DNA of 64,000 nucleotides from Verrucomicrobiota bacterium (GCA_021413925.1 JAIOPL010000006.1:1-64000); one strand, 5' to 3'. Shown: positions 35,648-43,957, counted from the stretch's first letter. The notes: generated from the letters alone by a model not told the origin. Program-made: numbers and translations.

Positions 35648-36244
35648 ATGCCTCGTCCGCATAAAGTCACATCAAACCCGATAAAGCCACTCGAGGTGGT
35701 GAAATACGGTCACCCAGCGCTGCGCAGCAAGGGAAAGAAGATCGAGAAAATCGATGACTCCATCTTGACGCTTGCTAGTGAAATGATCCTAACGATGTAC
35801 GAGGAGGATGGCTGCGGTCTGGCCGCCCAACAAGTCGGACGAGCTCTTCAACTCGCCGTGATCGATGTGATGCCCGCCTTCGAAGATCGTCCCAGTCGCG
35901 CCTGGATCGACGGGCGGGAACTGGAGATCGAATCGCTGATGCCACTCGTGATGATCAACCCCGAGATTCATCCGGTCGGTGAAGAGCGATCTTGGGAAGT
36001 CGAAGGATGCCTGAGCATGCCCGGACTCCATGACGAGATTGAGAGACCTACCCGGGTCCGCGTGATCTGCCAGGATCTCGATGGGTCGATCCTGGATTTC
36101 GAAGCCGAGGGTCTTCTCTCACGCGCTGCTCAGCATGAGGTAGACCATCTGCACGGAATCCTCTTCATCGATCACCTACCATCGGAATCGCTCAAAGAGC
36201 ATCAGCCATTACTTCGGAAGTTTCAATCGCAAGCCTCTTTTTGA
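35648..36244 (+). CDS. def: Peptide deformylase
   Basis: Removes the formyl group from the N-terminal Met of new proteins. The 198-residue enzyme has the three family motifs: GCGLAAQQVG (about residues 56-65), EGCLSMPG with the metal-binding Cys, and QHEVDHLHG with the two metal His and catalytic Glu. The frame extends to 35603, but those residues overlap the ExbD end and are not conserved, so ATG 35648 is preferred. It lies near the initiator tRNA, a related function, but is probably not co-transcribed with it. Convergent with the helicase gene. Confidence 0.95.
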   Translation: MPRPHKVTSNPIKPLEVVKYGHPALRSKGKKIEKIDDSILTLASEMILTMYEEDGCGLAAQQVGRALQLAVIDVMPAFEDRPSRAWIDGRELEIESLMPLVMINPEIHPVGEERSWEVEGCLSMPGLHDEIERPTRVRVICQDLDGSILDFEAEGLLSRAAQHEVDHLHGILFIDHLPSESLKEHQPLLRKFQSQASF

Positions 36245-36283
36245 GAGAGCAGATCAGCCCCTGCGGTCAGGTAAAAAAACGGT

Positions 36284-37507
36284 CTAGCGCCGACGCTTCG
36301 CCCCGTAGCTATAGCCCTTGAGTGTGCGAGCACCACGGATGTTCTTGAGAACTCTTGCGGCCTCATCCTCCTGAAAGAGCATGGTGAAGAGATAAGGGAA
36401 GTTTTCGAGTTTTTCACGGGGCACTTTCTGCGCAATGAAGGTCTCGATAGCCTTCACATGGGGAAGCTCCTCGGCCGTCATGATCGTGAAGGCATCCCCT
36501 TCACTCTGGGCCCGACCGGTTCGTCCGATGCGGTGGACATAATCCTCGGGATGCTGGGGCACGTCATAATTAATGACGTGGCTGACTCCGGCAATGTCGA
36601 TACCACGGGCGGCGATGTCGGTGGCAATCATCACCTCGTAGCGTCCGGTCTTGAATCCCTCGAGCGCATCAACGCGCTCCTGCTGGGAACGATTCGAATG
36701 CATCACGGCGACTTTATGTTTTTCGTTCTCAAGCTGACGGGCGATGCGGTCAGCGCCATCCTTCGTGCGGCAGAAAACGATGACGCTGTGGTATTCCGTA
36801 CGGTCCAGCATCGCTTTCAGTAAATCGAGTTTCTGATCAGCAGCCACCGGATAGAAGGCGTGCTTAACGGTTTCGGCCGCTGAGCGGCGGGCACCGATGG
36901 AAATCTTTTCGGGATTGCGGAGGCACCAGGAGGAGAGGCGCTCGATTTCCTCGGGGATCGTGGCAGAGAAAAAGAGTGTTTGGCGCTCCTTGGGACACTT
37001 CTCGACGATCCTGCGGACATCGGGAAGGAACCCCATATCAAGCATCCGGTCGACCTCGTCGAGAACAAGAATCTCAAGGTCGGCGAAATTGATCTCCCCC
37101 TGCTGCATGAAGTCCAGCAGCCGACCGGGAGTTGCAACAATCACGTCTACCCCGCGGGCCAATGCCTCGCGCTGCGCTCCGTAGCCAACCCCTCCGAAGA
37201 TGACAACCGTCTCCAAATCGGTAAAAGCGGAGAATTCCTTGAACGCTTCCTCTACCTGAAGGGCAAGTTCACGTGTCGGCTCCAGAATCAGGCAACGTGT
37301 CTTGCCATTCGACTTCTTGAGCTTGCTAAGAATGGGTAGCCCGAAAGCCGCCGTTTTCCCGGTCCCTGTCTGAGCGGAGGCAATAAGATCTCCCCCCCTT
37401 ATTGCGATGGGAATCGCTTGTTCCTGAATCGGTGAAGGTTCGACATACCCCATCCGCTGAGCGCCGTGGACAACGGCTTCTAAGAGTCCAAGATCCTGAA
37501 ATGACAT
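36284..37507 (-). CDS. DEAD-box-family RNA helicase (DEVD variant)
   Basis: ATP-dependent RNA helicase of the RhlE/CsdA group. The 407-residue core has Q motif (GYVEPSPIQEQAIP), Walker A AQTGTGKTAAFGLP, the Ib/II region VIVATPGRLLD and LVLDEVDRMLDMGF, SAT motif FFSATIP, and the C-terminal motifs VIFCRTKDGADRI, ATDIAARGIDI and YVHRIGRTGRA. The box reads D-E-V-D, not D-E-A-D. The C terminus is short and basic (KGYSYGAKRRR), without the long tails of DeaD. It is the only gene in the immediate area with this direction before the Sfp-type gene. Confidence 0.94.
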   Translation of the reverse strand: MSFQDLGLLEAVVHGAQRMGYVEPSPIQEQAIPIAIRGGDLIASAQTGTGKTAAFGLPILSKLKKSNGKTRCLILEPTRELALQVEEAFKEFSAFTDLETVVIFGGVGYGAQREALARGVDVIVATPGRLLDFMQQGEINFADLEILVLDEVDRMLDMGFLPDVRRIVEKCPKERQTLFFSATIPEEIERLSSWCLRNPEKISIGARRSAAETVKHAFYPVAADQKLDLLKAMLDRTEYHSVIVFCRTKDGADRIARQLENEKHKVAVMHSNRSQQERVDALEGFKTGRYEVMIATDIAARGIDIAGVSHVINYDVPQHPEDYVHRIGRTGRAQSEGDAFTIMTAEELPHVKAIETFIAQKVPREKLENFPYLFTMLFQEDEAARVLKNIRGARTLKGYSYGAKRRR

Positions 37508-37527
37508 GAAGCTGATGAAAGTAGCAG

Positions 37528-38253
37528 TTAGCGGAGATCACACCAGCGAATAAGAGAAGGCCTGATCTTGGTGGCCAACGCCACATGGTACCGCTGATCC
37601 AATATCCCCGTCATCCAGTGGGCAACTGACCAGCTATCGCTTCCGATCTCAACATTCAGAAAATTCCCTTTCTCGTCCTTAGGAACTGACTTGACCTTAG
37701 TCTGAGCAAGAAGCTTTCCCATACCACGCCCATCAGCCTTGATTGCCGCTTCACGGCATGTCCAGAGCCTGAAAAAGGTCTCCTCATTATTCTCATCCTT
37801 TATCAAGAGAGCTTCCTGATCTGAAAAAAAACGGGAAGCAAGGGCAACACTATCAAGCTGTCTCTCGATCTCCAGGTCAGCTCCAATTTCCTCTCCGGAG
37901 AAAGCAACCATAACCAGATCGCCGCTGTGAGTAATGCTAAAGAAGGGTACAGAATCCCCAACCAGATAAGGTCTTCCCTCGGATGATAGGCGGATCTGCA
38001 ATTTCACAGGATCCACGGAAAGCCAGTGGGAGACAATATTTCGGACAAGACGTCGTCCGGCAAGAATCCCCTGCCTTGCTTCAGTTGATGACATCGATTC
38101 GCCACGCCTTTGTTCCTCTTCACTAACGGGGATTTCCGCGAAGACGTCAAAATGTGCAATGAACAGGCTCACCTCTTTCCCCTTAGGGAGCATCCCAGGA
38201 AACGGAGCATCCATTAGGAACCCCGGAATGTTTGGTTTTTTAATACTTGCCAT
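37528..38253 (-). CDS. 4'-phosphopantetheinyl transferase (Sfp superfamily)
   Basis: Transfers phosphopantetheine from CoA to carrier proteins. The 241-residue product has the family metal and CoA motifs: GRPYLVGDSVPFFSITHSGD, GADLEIERQ with the D-x-E metal ligands, and FRLWTCREAAIKADGRG with the W-x-x-K/R-E-A-x-x-K motif. The size and spacing fit the Sfp-type, two-half enzymes. The start is unclear: ATGs at 38253, 38256 and 38277 are in frame, as is one at 38214. The gene is divergent from the AT-hook gene with at most 32 bases between starts. Its carrier protein may be the partner of the ketoacyl synthase, which is inference. Confidence 0.85.
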   Translation of the reverse strand: MASIKKPNIPGFLMDAPFPGMLPKGKEVSLFIAHFDVFAEIPVSEEEQRRGESMSSTEARQGILAGRRLVRNIVSHWLSVDPVKLQIRLSSEGRPYLVGDSVPFFSITHSGDLVMVAFSGEEIGADLEIERQLDSVALASRFFSDQEALLIKDENNEETFFRLWTCREAAIKADGRGMGKLLAQTKVKSVPKDEKGNFLNVEIGSDSWSVAHWMTGILDQRYHVALATKIRPSLIRWCDLR

Positions 38254-38285
38254 CATCACAGACTTAACAAATAACAAGTTTTGTT

Positions 38286-38705
38286 ATGAACATCACAAAC
38301 ATTAGTTCAGTTGCCTTGCGCAACCTTATAAAACTCACGGAGCGTAAGGAATCGCTCATCAAGCAAATCGAAAGCATCGAGGGACAACTTACCTCGCTGA
38401 TTTCGGGAAAGCCGGTTCGCGCCATAGGCAAACGCCGTGGGCGCCCAGCCAAGAAAGGCCCCAAGGCCGCAGGCAAGAAAATCTCTGGAACCGCCAAGCG
38501 TGCACCTCGCGGAGCCATCAAAAAGAAGATTCTGGCCGCGCTCAAGGCCGCCGGAGACGCGGGTATGAAAGTCACTGATCTTTCCAAAAAGATCGGCGTT
38601 AAGAATGCCAACGTACATGTCTGGTTCAGCAGTACCGGATCGAAACTTCCTGAAATCAAGAAAGTAGGCAAAGCTCATTACAGGATTCAGGAGAAGAAAG
38701 CCTGA
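38286..38705 (+). CDS. AT-hook and winged-helix-like DNA-binding protein
   Basis: A 139-residue, strongly basic protein with three visible parts. Residues 1-40 are a predicted helix or short coiled coil (LRNLIKLTERKESLIKQIES). Residues 45-75 contain a canonical AT-hook core, G-K-R-R-G-R-P-A-K-K, within a Lys/Ala/Pro-rich linker. Residues 76-135 form a possible winged-helix domain (ILAALKAAGDAGMKVTDLSKKIGV, then VHVWFSSTGSK). This layout resembles histone H1-like or nucleoid proteins. I know of similar proteins in Verrucomicrobiota, but cannot name a family. Followed by a strong terminator. Confidence 0.8.
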   Translation: MNITNISSVALRNLIKLTERKESLIKQIESIEGQLTSLISGKPVRAIGKRRGRPAKKGPKAAGKKISGTAKRAPRGAIKKKILAALKAAGDAGMKVTDLSKKIGVKNANVHVWFSSTGSKLPEIKKVGKAHYRIQEKKA

Positions 38706-38726
38706 TTTTTTCCTAAGCTTAGTATC

Positions 38727-39557
38727 TTAACCGGGAAGTTGGTCATTGAGGACCGCTTCCCGGTTTCTTTTTTCCGAGAGGGACTTTTTCCCCGTTCGGT
38801 AAAGATGAATAGCATCGGCCGTCCCCTCACCTGCGGGGAGTTCGGAAACGTGGCCGCCCGCTTTGGAAACCGCATCTTTGACGCTCGGATGAGAGTTGGA
38901 GGGGCAGGCGACCATCGCCGCGACTTCACCAAAGAGCATCGGCAGGTCGTTCTGATGGTCCCCGACTGCCAGGATTTCCGATGTGGGCATATCGATCAGT
39001 CGACTTAACTCGGCAAGGGCGCTACCCTTGTCATAACGACGATGGCAGAACCGCAGGTAAATGTTACTGCGTTGGTAGTGAAAATCCTCCGGCCTACCCG
39101 GCAATGCTCCTAGCTCACTGATGATCTGATCGAGCTGTTCTTCACTGGCAGCGACTAGCCCCTCGGGAATCCCCTTGTAATGTTGTTGGAAACTAACGCC
39201 TTCATGGGAATCCACCAGCTTCGAGATGTGCTCAAAGAATGTTCCACTCTCCTTGAAAAGTAGGTCGTGGTGCACTCTGCAGATTTCATTCCACTCCCCA
39301 TAGTCAAGCCAGCCCCCCTTACCGTCAGGCTTATGGATGTGACGTTCATTTGTGAGTATGTAATCCGGAGAAACGGAGGCACCAAGTCCCCTCAGTCCAT
39401 CCAGCGCACTCTCCAGCGAGCGCCCGGTGTTCACGGCCCAGAGAGCACCTCCACGCACCGCCTCGGAAAGCTCACGATCTAGGGACGCGCTGCAGTGTTC
39501 GGGGTAAAGCGTATCGGCAAGGGTGCCGTCAAAGTCAGTGCTCAGTAAGCGGATCAT
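38727..39557 (-). CDS. HAD-superfamily phosphatase (Cof/type IIB-like)
   Basis: A 276-residue member of the HAD hydrolases. From ATG 39557 it begins MIRLLSTDFDGTLADTL, which is motif I with the nucleophile Asp (DxDGTL). AVNTGRS follows as motif II, and the C-terminal GDHQNDLPMLF is the metal-binding motif IV of the type IIB, sugar-phosphatase-like members. The large cap between residues 80-190 fits that type. The frame continues to 39599, but that adds 14 uncertain residues. The last 12 codons double as the terminator of the AT-hook gene. Confidence 0.88.
   Translation of the reverse strand: MIRLLSTDFDGTLADTLYPEHCSASLDRELSEAVRGGALWAVNTGRSLESALDGLRGLGASVSPDYILTNERHIHKPDGKGGWLDYGEWNEICRVHHDLLFKESGTFFEHISKLVDSHEGVSFQQHYKGIPEGLVAASEEQLDQIISELGALPGRPEDFHYQRSNIYLRFCHRRYDKGSALAELSRLIDMPTSEILAVGDHQNDLPMLFGEVAAMVACPSNSHPSVKDAVSKAGGHVSELPAGEGTADAIHLYRTGKKSLSEKRNREAVLNDQLPG
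38729..38773 (+). terminator. Intrinsic terminator of the AT-hook gene, overlapping the HAD gene end
   Basis: AACCGGGAAG (38729-38738) and CTTCCCGGTT (38756-38765) form a perfect 10-bp stem. The enclosed bases can form a small inner GGTC/GACC stem. The stem is followed by TCTTTTTT. It begins 24 bases after the AT-hook stop and lies inside the 3' end of the HAD gene on the other strand, whose stop codon starts at its left edge. Confidence 0.85.
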
Positions 39558-39641
39558 CAGGAAACTCTTCCCGTGACGCTTCCGGTGTGCAATCCACAAA
39601 TTACGTTCTTCTTCCGAAACAGGAATGATAGGGTCAATTTT

Positions 39642-39920
39642 ATGAAATCAGCTTACGAACTGGCCATGAGCCGCCTGGAAAAGACTGCCCCATCCCTCGA
39701 GCTTAGTGCTGATCAGAAAAGGATGCTGGCGGAAATTGACTCGGAGTTTGAGGCGCGTATCGCCGAGCAGCGAATCTTCATCGACGGAGAGATCTCCAAG
39801 GCCTTCGCGGATGATGCACGAGTCGCCGAACTTCGAAAGCAACTTGCCAGCGAGATCGCTTCCTTGGAGGAAAAGCGTGAAGGAAAGAAGGACCGGATCA
39901 GAAAAGGAGAAGAAAATTAA
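39642..39920 (+). CDS. Small coiled-coil protein (92 residues)
   Basis: The product is highly charged and nearly all helical. It opens MKSAYELAMSRLEKTAP and then has heptad-like segments rich in Glu, Ala, Lys and Arg (ARIAEQRIFIDGEISKAF, LRKQLASEIASLEEKREGKKDRI). No signal peptide, membrane span or enzyme motif is present. I recall similar small proteins in related genomes but cannot assign a family. The frame is open to 39573, but ATG 39642 fits the helical start. It is convergent with pilT. Confidence 0.7.
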   Translation: MKSAYELAMSRLEKTAPSLELSADQKRMLAEIDSEFEARIAEQRIFIDGEISKAFADDARVAELRKQLASEIASLEEKREGKKDRIRKGEEN

Positions 39921-39944
39921 TCCTTCGCCCTACCGCCCATGCGA

Positions 39945-41027
39945 TCACGGTTTCTGAGCAGGTTTACGCCTGAGGGTCTCCATACGTGCGGGATCTCTCG
40001 CTCCTGCCACGACCTCCTCCTTACTGATATACCCGAAGAGATAAAGCTCCTCCAGCATGTCGTCAAAGGTATGCATGCCATCCTTTCGGCCAATTTCCAT
40101 TAGTCCGACGATCTGTTCAAAACGGTGCTCGCGGATACAGGCACCCACCGCGCTGTTATTCATCAATAGCTCACTGAGCATGATACGCCGCAGACCATCC
40201 TCGGAAGGAATGAGACGTTGAGCCAGAACTCCTGCCAAGGTGTTCGCCAGCTGACCGAGGACTTGTGCCTGCTCGTCACCGGGAAAATAATCGACAATCC
40301 GGTCCAGTGCCTGTGGTGCATCGTTGGTATGAAGTGTCGCCAGCACGAGATGGCCCGTTTCGGCAGCAGTCAGGGCGGCACGGACTGTCTCAGCGTCCCT
40401 CATCTCCCCGACCATAACGACATCAGGATCCTGGCGCAGCACGTGGCGCAGCGCCTCGTCAAAGGATCTCGTGTCGGCACCCAGTTCACGCTGCTTGATA
40501 ATGGAGCGGTTGTTTGGGAGGTAAAACTCGATGGGATCCTCGATCGTCACGATAACGGCATCACGATTCTCGCTTATCCAGCGGATCATAGAGGCAAGCG
40601 TGGTGGTTTTTCCGGAGCCGGTCATTCCGGTGACAAGAATTAGACCATCCGTGCGATTACAGAGTTGCATGATCGAGGGACGGTGGCCCAGTTCCATGAT
40701 AGAGGGAATCTCCGCAGGGATGTACCTGAAGACCGCCTCTAACGCCCCCCGACTGAAGTGGGCATTCCCGCGGAAGCGTCCGGTTCCCTCCACTTGCAAG
40801 CCGAAATCGAGTTCCAAATCGCGTTCCAACCGTGACCGTTGTGACTCAGTGAGGACTCCGAGGATGATCTCACGGCACTCATGCTGCGAGATCACACGGC
40901 CATGGCATGGGCGTATATCGCCACGCACCCTCATCGCGGGAGCCAATCCCGCGCAGAGATGAATATCGGATGCGCCGTTCCGGACGGCTTCACGGAGAAT
41001 ATCGACGATGTCGGGAAGATCATGCAT
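39945..41027 (-). CDS. pilT: Type IV pilus retraction ATPase PilT (first copy)
   Basis: A hexameric ATPase that retracts type IV pili. The 360-residue protein has an N-terminal PAS-like domain, then Walker A VTGMTGSGKTTTLA (about residues 125-137), the Asp box VTIEDPIEF, Walker B VVMVGEMRD, and the His box TGHLVLATLHTND. The C-terminal ACIREHRFEQI followed by GMHTFDDML is like the AIRNLIRE and downstream region of PilT. It ends 13 bases before the stop of the second pilT on the same strand. No pilus operon member lies directly next to it. Confidence 0.93.
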   Translation of the reverse strand: MHDLPDIVDILREAVRNGASDIHLCAGLAPAMRVRGDIRPCHGRVISQHECREIILGVLTESQRSRLERDLELDFGLQVEGTGRFRGNAHFSRGALEAVFRYIPAEIPSIMELGHRPSIMQLCNRTDGLILVTGMTGSGKTTTLASMIRWISENRDAVIVTIEDPIEFYLPNNRSIIKQRELGADTRSFDEALRHVLRQDPDVVMVGEMRDAETVRAALTAAETGHLVLATLHTNDAPQALDRIVDYFPGDEQAQVLGQLANTLAGVLAQRLIPSEDGLRRIMLSELLMNNSAVGACIREHRFEQIVGLMEIGRKDGMHTFDDMLEELYLFGYISKEEVVAGARDPARMETLRRKPAQKP

Positions 41028-41040
41028 GGCTAAGGAAAAC

Positions 41041-42111
41041 CTAGGAGGAGCTACTGGTGATTCCCCTCAATCGTCGCTTCAGTTCAGCAGGATTAGGAAC
41101 AGCAAGGAGCGCCGTATCCTCGGCAATCTTACCGGTCGTCACCAGATCCAGAAAAGAACTCAGGAAATCGTATGATTCCGACGGATCGGAGTGACTGATG
41201 AAATCTCTTAGGGCGGGGAGATCAGCATCACGGATACATTGGCGGGAGAGTCCAAGATTCGTCAGGAATTCGGTGGCCAAGACCATTCCACCCGCTGTGG
41301 TTGGTAGCAGCTTCTGGCAGAGAATTCCTAGCAACTGACCGGCCAAGACCTGTAGATGACCCTTTTTCTCTCTCTCTGGGAAGAACGCCATGATGCGATC
41401 CAATACCTCACCCACATCGGATGCGTGGAGTGTCGTAAGGACCAGATGTCCTGTCTCCGCTGCCTGCAGGGCTACTGCGGCGGTGGTGGCATCACGGATC
41501 TCACCGACCAGAATGATATCGGGTGCTTGCCTCAGGGAGCGACGAAGGCCTTCAGCAAAGCTTGGGGTATCGAGTCCAACCGACCGCTGGGTAAAGAGTG
41601 ATCGGTCGCGCTGAAAAATAAACTCTATGGGATCCTCGATGGTCACGACATGACGCTCCATGTTTTTGTTAACCCATTCGAGAAGAGCGGCAAGAGTCGT
41701 AGATTTACCCGATCCAGTCGGGCCCGAGACGATGATGATCCCGGAACTCCGCGCGACCATCTTCTTGAGAATTTCGGAGGGAACTCCAAGGGTATCGATG
41801 TCAGGAGGCGTTCCTGTGATCATGCGAAGAACAGCAGCCTCTGCCCCAAGTTGTCTGTGAAAGTTCACGCGGAAACGGATGCCCTCGCCCGAAATAAAAC
41901 TCGCGTCATGATCCGTTGCTTCCGAAGGAACACCGCAATAGGCACGAAAGGCCATCAGGTCGTGCAGACTCAGGGGTGGCGCCTCCATCGGCGTGATACT
42001 TCCAGATACCCTGACGATCGGCGGTTCCCCTACGTGAAGAATAAGATCGGATGCCTTGTACTCATGGGCAGCCCTGCAATAGAGCTCTATCGATTCCGGA
42101 GGGGCATCCAT
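41041..42111 (-). CDS. PilT/PilU-like pilus ATPase (second copy)
   Basis: A 356-residue paralogue of the adjacent PilT, with Walker A VSGPTGSGKSTTLA, Asp box VTIEDPIEF, Walker B IILVGEIRD and His box TGHLVLTTLHASD, all intact. It is the first gene of the pair and so is transcribed before PilT. The C-terminal region is diverged (QCIRDADLPALRDFIS), which fits PilU-type partners. PilT and PilU commonly occur together. A partner role to the retraction motor is inferred from pairing. Confidence 0.9.
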   Translation of the reverse strand: MDAPPESIELYCRAAHEYKASDLILHVGEPPIVRVSGSITPMEAPPLSLHDLMAFRAYCGVPSEATDHDASFISGEGIRFRVNFHRQLGAEAAVLRMITGTPPDIDTLGVPSEILKKMVARSSGIIIVSGPTGSGKSTTLAALLEWVNKNMERHVVTIEDPIEFIFQRDRSLFTQRSVGLDTPSFAEGLRRSLRQAPDIILVGEIRDATTAAVALQAAETGHLVLTTLHASDVGEVLDRIMAFFPEREKKGHLQVLAGQLLGILCQKLLPTTAGGMVLATEFLTNLGLSRQCIRDADLPALRDFISHSDPSESYDFLSSFLDLVTTGKIAEDTALLAVPNPAELKRRLRGITSSSS

Positions 42112-42170
42112 GGATAAACCAATAAATAGGACAAATATCTGAAACCGTCCAGCAGGCTGTCTCCGTAAAA

Positions 42171-42246
42171 TGGTAGCGCGTACGGGATTCGAACCCGTGC
42201 GCCAGCCTTGAGAGGGCTGTGTCCTAACCGACTAGACGAACGCGCC
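42171..42246 (-). tRNA. tRNA-Glu (CTC)
   Basis: A 76-base tRNA with encoded CCA. The reverse complement begins GGCGCGTTCGTCTAG, has an anticodon arm CAGCC, loop CTCTCAA, GGCTG with anticodon CTC, and a T arm with GGGTTCGAATCCC. The acceptor stem pairs throughout except a G:T at 1:72. The overall sequence resembles bacterial tRNA-Glu, and CTC reads GAG. Confidence 0.93.
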
Positions 42247-42306
42247 ATGAGAGCATTGAACTCTGAGCCATGATCTGGATGCTGGCAAGGAGAGAGATCA
42301 ACCATC

Positions 42307-42546
42307 ATGATTAATTCTATGAAACTCTATATCAAAGGAGGATGCCCTTGGTGCGTGATGGCAGAAACCTGGCTTGACCAACGGGGCGTGGACTATGAGG
42401 CAATCGACGTGCTTTCTGATGCAACCGCTTTTGCGGAGATGAAGAAGATTTCGGGGCAGTCGAAAGCTCCGGTTCTTGTGACAGCAGAGGGAAGAATCCT
42501 CTCCGATTTCGGTCCCGAGGAACTCCCGGGATTTCTGGAAATCTGA
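42307..42546 (+). CDS. Glutaredoxin-like protein
   Basis: A 79-residue thioredoxin-fold protein with the redox motif CPWC in LYIKGGCPWCVMAETWL. The later cis-proline is in SKAPVLVTAEG, followed by the conserved G in DFGPEEL. Members reduce disulfides with glutathione or thioredoxin reductase. The ATG at 42307 was chosen because AAGGAGAG sits 10 bases upstream (42288-42295); the ATG at 42319 would place it too far away. It is the one clear Shine-Dalgarno-supported start in this part. Confidence 0.9.
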   Translation: MINSMKLYIKGGCPWCVMAETWLDQRGVDYEAIDVLSDATAFAEMKKISGQSKAPVLVTAEGRILSDFGPEELPGFLEI

Positions 42547-42598
42547 GCTGATTTAGAGCGGTTTCGGTTTTATTTGACGCATGTACAAGGAAAGAAAT

Positions 42599-42796
42599 CT
42601 CGCGCAGAGGCGCAAAGGCGCAGAGTTTTTGTGACTAATGGCAACGCTTCTTTTGAAACGTCTCCCTTGCAAGGAGTCGTCAGAACCCATTGCTAATCGA
42701 TCAAGTGATTTTCCGATTTGAGGGTAGTAACGGTGACTATCTTCTCCAGACCCAATCCTTTCTCATTTCCTCTGCGCCTTTGCGCCTCTGCGCGAG
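42599..42796. repeat. Perfect 27-bp inverted repeat in the grx-trpD intergenic region
   Basis: Bases 42599-42625 (CTCGCGCAGAGGCGCAAAGG, then CGCAGAG) and 42770-42796 are perfect reverse complements, separated by 144 bases. Each arm consists of repeating GCGCAGAG/GCGCAAAG-like units. The whole spacer between the glutaredoxin and trpD genes (42547-42859) has no other feature that I can support. Similar fragments occur near 136-152 and 24730-24752. The inner 144 bases show no open frame worth reporting. Confidence 0.8.
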
Positions 42797-42859
42797 TCCT
42801 TTTATTTTTCGACGGTCAAGATGATCGCCCAAAGAACGACAGATTAAACGCAAGATGCT

Positions 42860-43933
42860 CTAGCAGGCAGCGTGGGATTTTGAGGAATTCCTGAGCCGAT
42901 CGAGCACACGGGAAGCCTCTCCCGATGCGATACTCTCAACAGCAAGCAACAGGGATTCCGGAAGCGATCTCCCGATGCCGGCAAGATGCAGGGCTGCGCC
43001 TGCATTCAGCACGATCATGTCACGGGCAGGACCAATTTCCTGACCGGACAGAATGGATTGAATACGCAGGGCATTCGATCGAGCATCTCCACCAAGTAGC
43101 AATTCCGGGGATTCGATCGTGGAAAATCCAAGCTCCTGTGGATTGATAACGAATTCCCGAAGGGTTGGCCCCTCATCATTCTGCTTGTGGAATGCCACCA
43201 CCCTAGAAGGTCCCGTGATGGAGAGTTCGTCGACCCCGCCGTCACTCTGCAGACCCTCACCATGGACGGCCCACGCGGCATGCCGTCCCAGCATACTAAG
43301 CGCCTCGGCATAGAACAGCAACTGGGCTGGATTGAAAATGCCGGTGAGTTGAGCCTCGGGAAGCGCAGGGTTTAGAAGTGGCCCTAAAAGATTAAAAATG
43401 GTCATCTGCCCCTTCGCTGCCAGGGATCTCCTGAGCGGAGACAATGTGCCGATCATGGGATGAAAATCAGAGGCCAGAAGAAAAACGCATCCGGCACTCT
43501 CGAGCACTGAGGCAACCGAAGACGGGTTGATGTGGAGTGTTATTCCGAGAGCCTCCAAGACATCGGCACTCCCACAGCGCGAACTGACCCCCCTGTTTCC
43601 ATGTTTCACAACACGGGCACCCGCTCCGGCCGCGACAAACATCGCGGCGGTGGAAATATTGATAAATCCCGCACGGTCACCTCCCGTGCCGCAGAGTTCA
43701 AGCAAAGGAGAGCCGGGATCACGCTCAAGGGCCACCTTCGTGCCGCGATCCAGAATAGCGCGGGCAAATCCCGCCAGCTCCGCAGCTGTTTCCCCACGGC
43801 GGTGAAGCGCCGTCAAGAAGGCGCCCTTAGGTTCTTCTCCGATTTCCTCACGCATCAGGAGATCAAGAGAAGAGTCTATTTCGGAATCGGAAAGCTGAGC
43901 CTTGGCCAAGGGATCGGGAAAGAGTTTGCTCAT
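42860..43933 (-). CDS. trpD: Anthranilate phosphoribosyltransferase
   Basis: Joins anthranilate to PRPP in tryptophan synthesis. The 357-residue protein has the PRPP motif ELCGTGGDRAGFINIST, the KHGNRGVSSRCGSADVLEALG block that binds anthranilate and metal, and the LLGPLLNP motif. The N-terminal helical region is usual. Most trpD genes sit in a trp operon, but here no other trp gene is adjacent; trpS is about 8 kb away. A truncated N-terminal fusion with TrpG, seen in some bacteria, is absent. Confidence 0.95.
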   Translation of the reverse strand: MSKLFPDPLAKAQLSDSEIDSSLDLLMREEIGEEPKGAFLTALHRRGETAAELAGFARAILDRGTKVALERDPGSPLLELCGTGGDRAGFINISTAAMFVAAGAGARVVKHGNRGVSSRCGSADVLEALGITLHINPSSVASVLESAGCVFLLASDFHPMIGTLSPLRRSLAAKGQMTIFNLLGPLLNPALPEAQLTGIFNPAQLLFYAEALSMLGRHAAWAVHGEGLQSDGGVDELSITGPSRVVAFHKQNDEGPTLREFVINPQELGFSTIESPELLLGGDARSNALRIQSILSGQEIGPARDMIVLNAGAALHLAGIGRSLPESLLLAVESIASGEASRVLDRLRNSSKSHAAC

Positions 43934-43957
43934 CTCTGTACTTGCCTATCAAAAGGG

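Noticed and set aside
42599-42796. Inverted repeat as an insertion sequence
   Set aside because: There is no transposase frame between the arms; at most it could be a small non-autonomous element.
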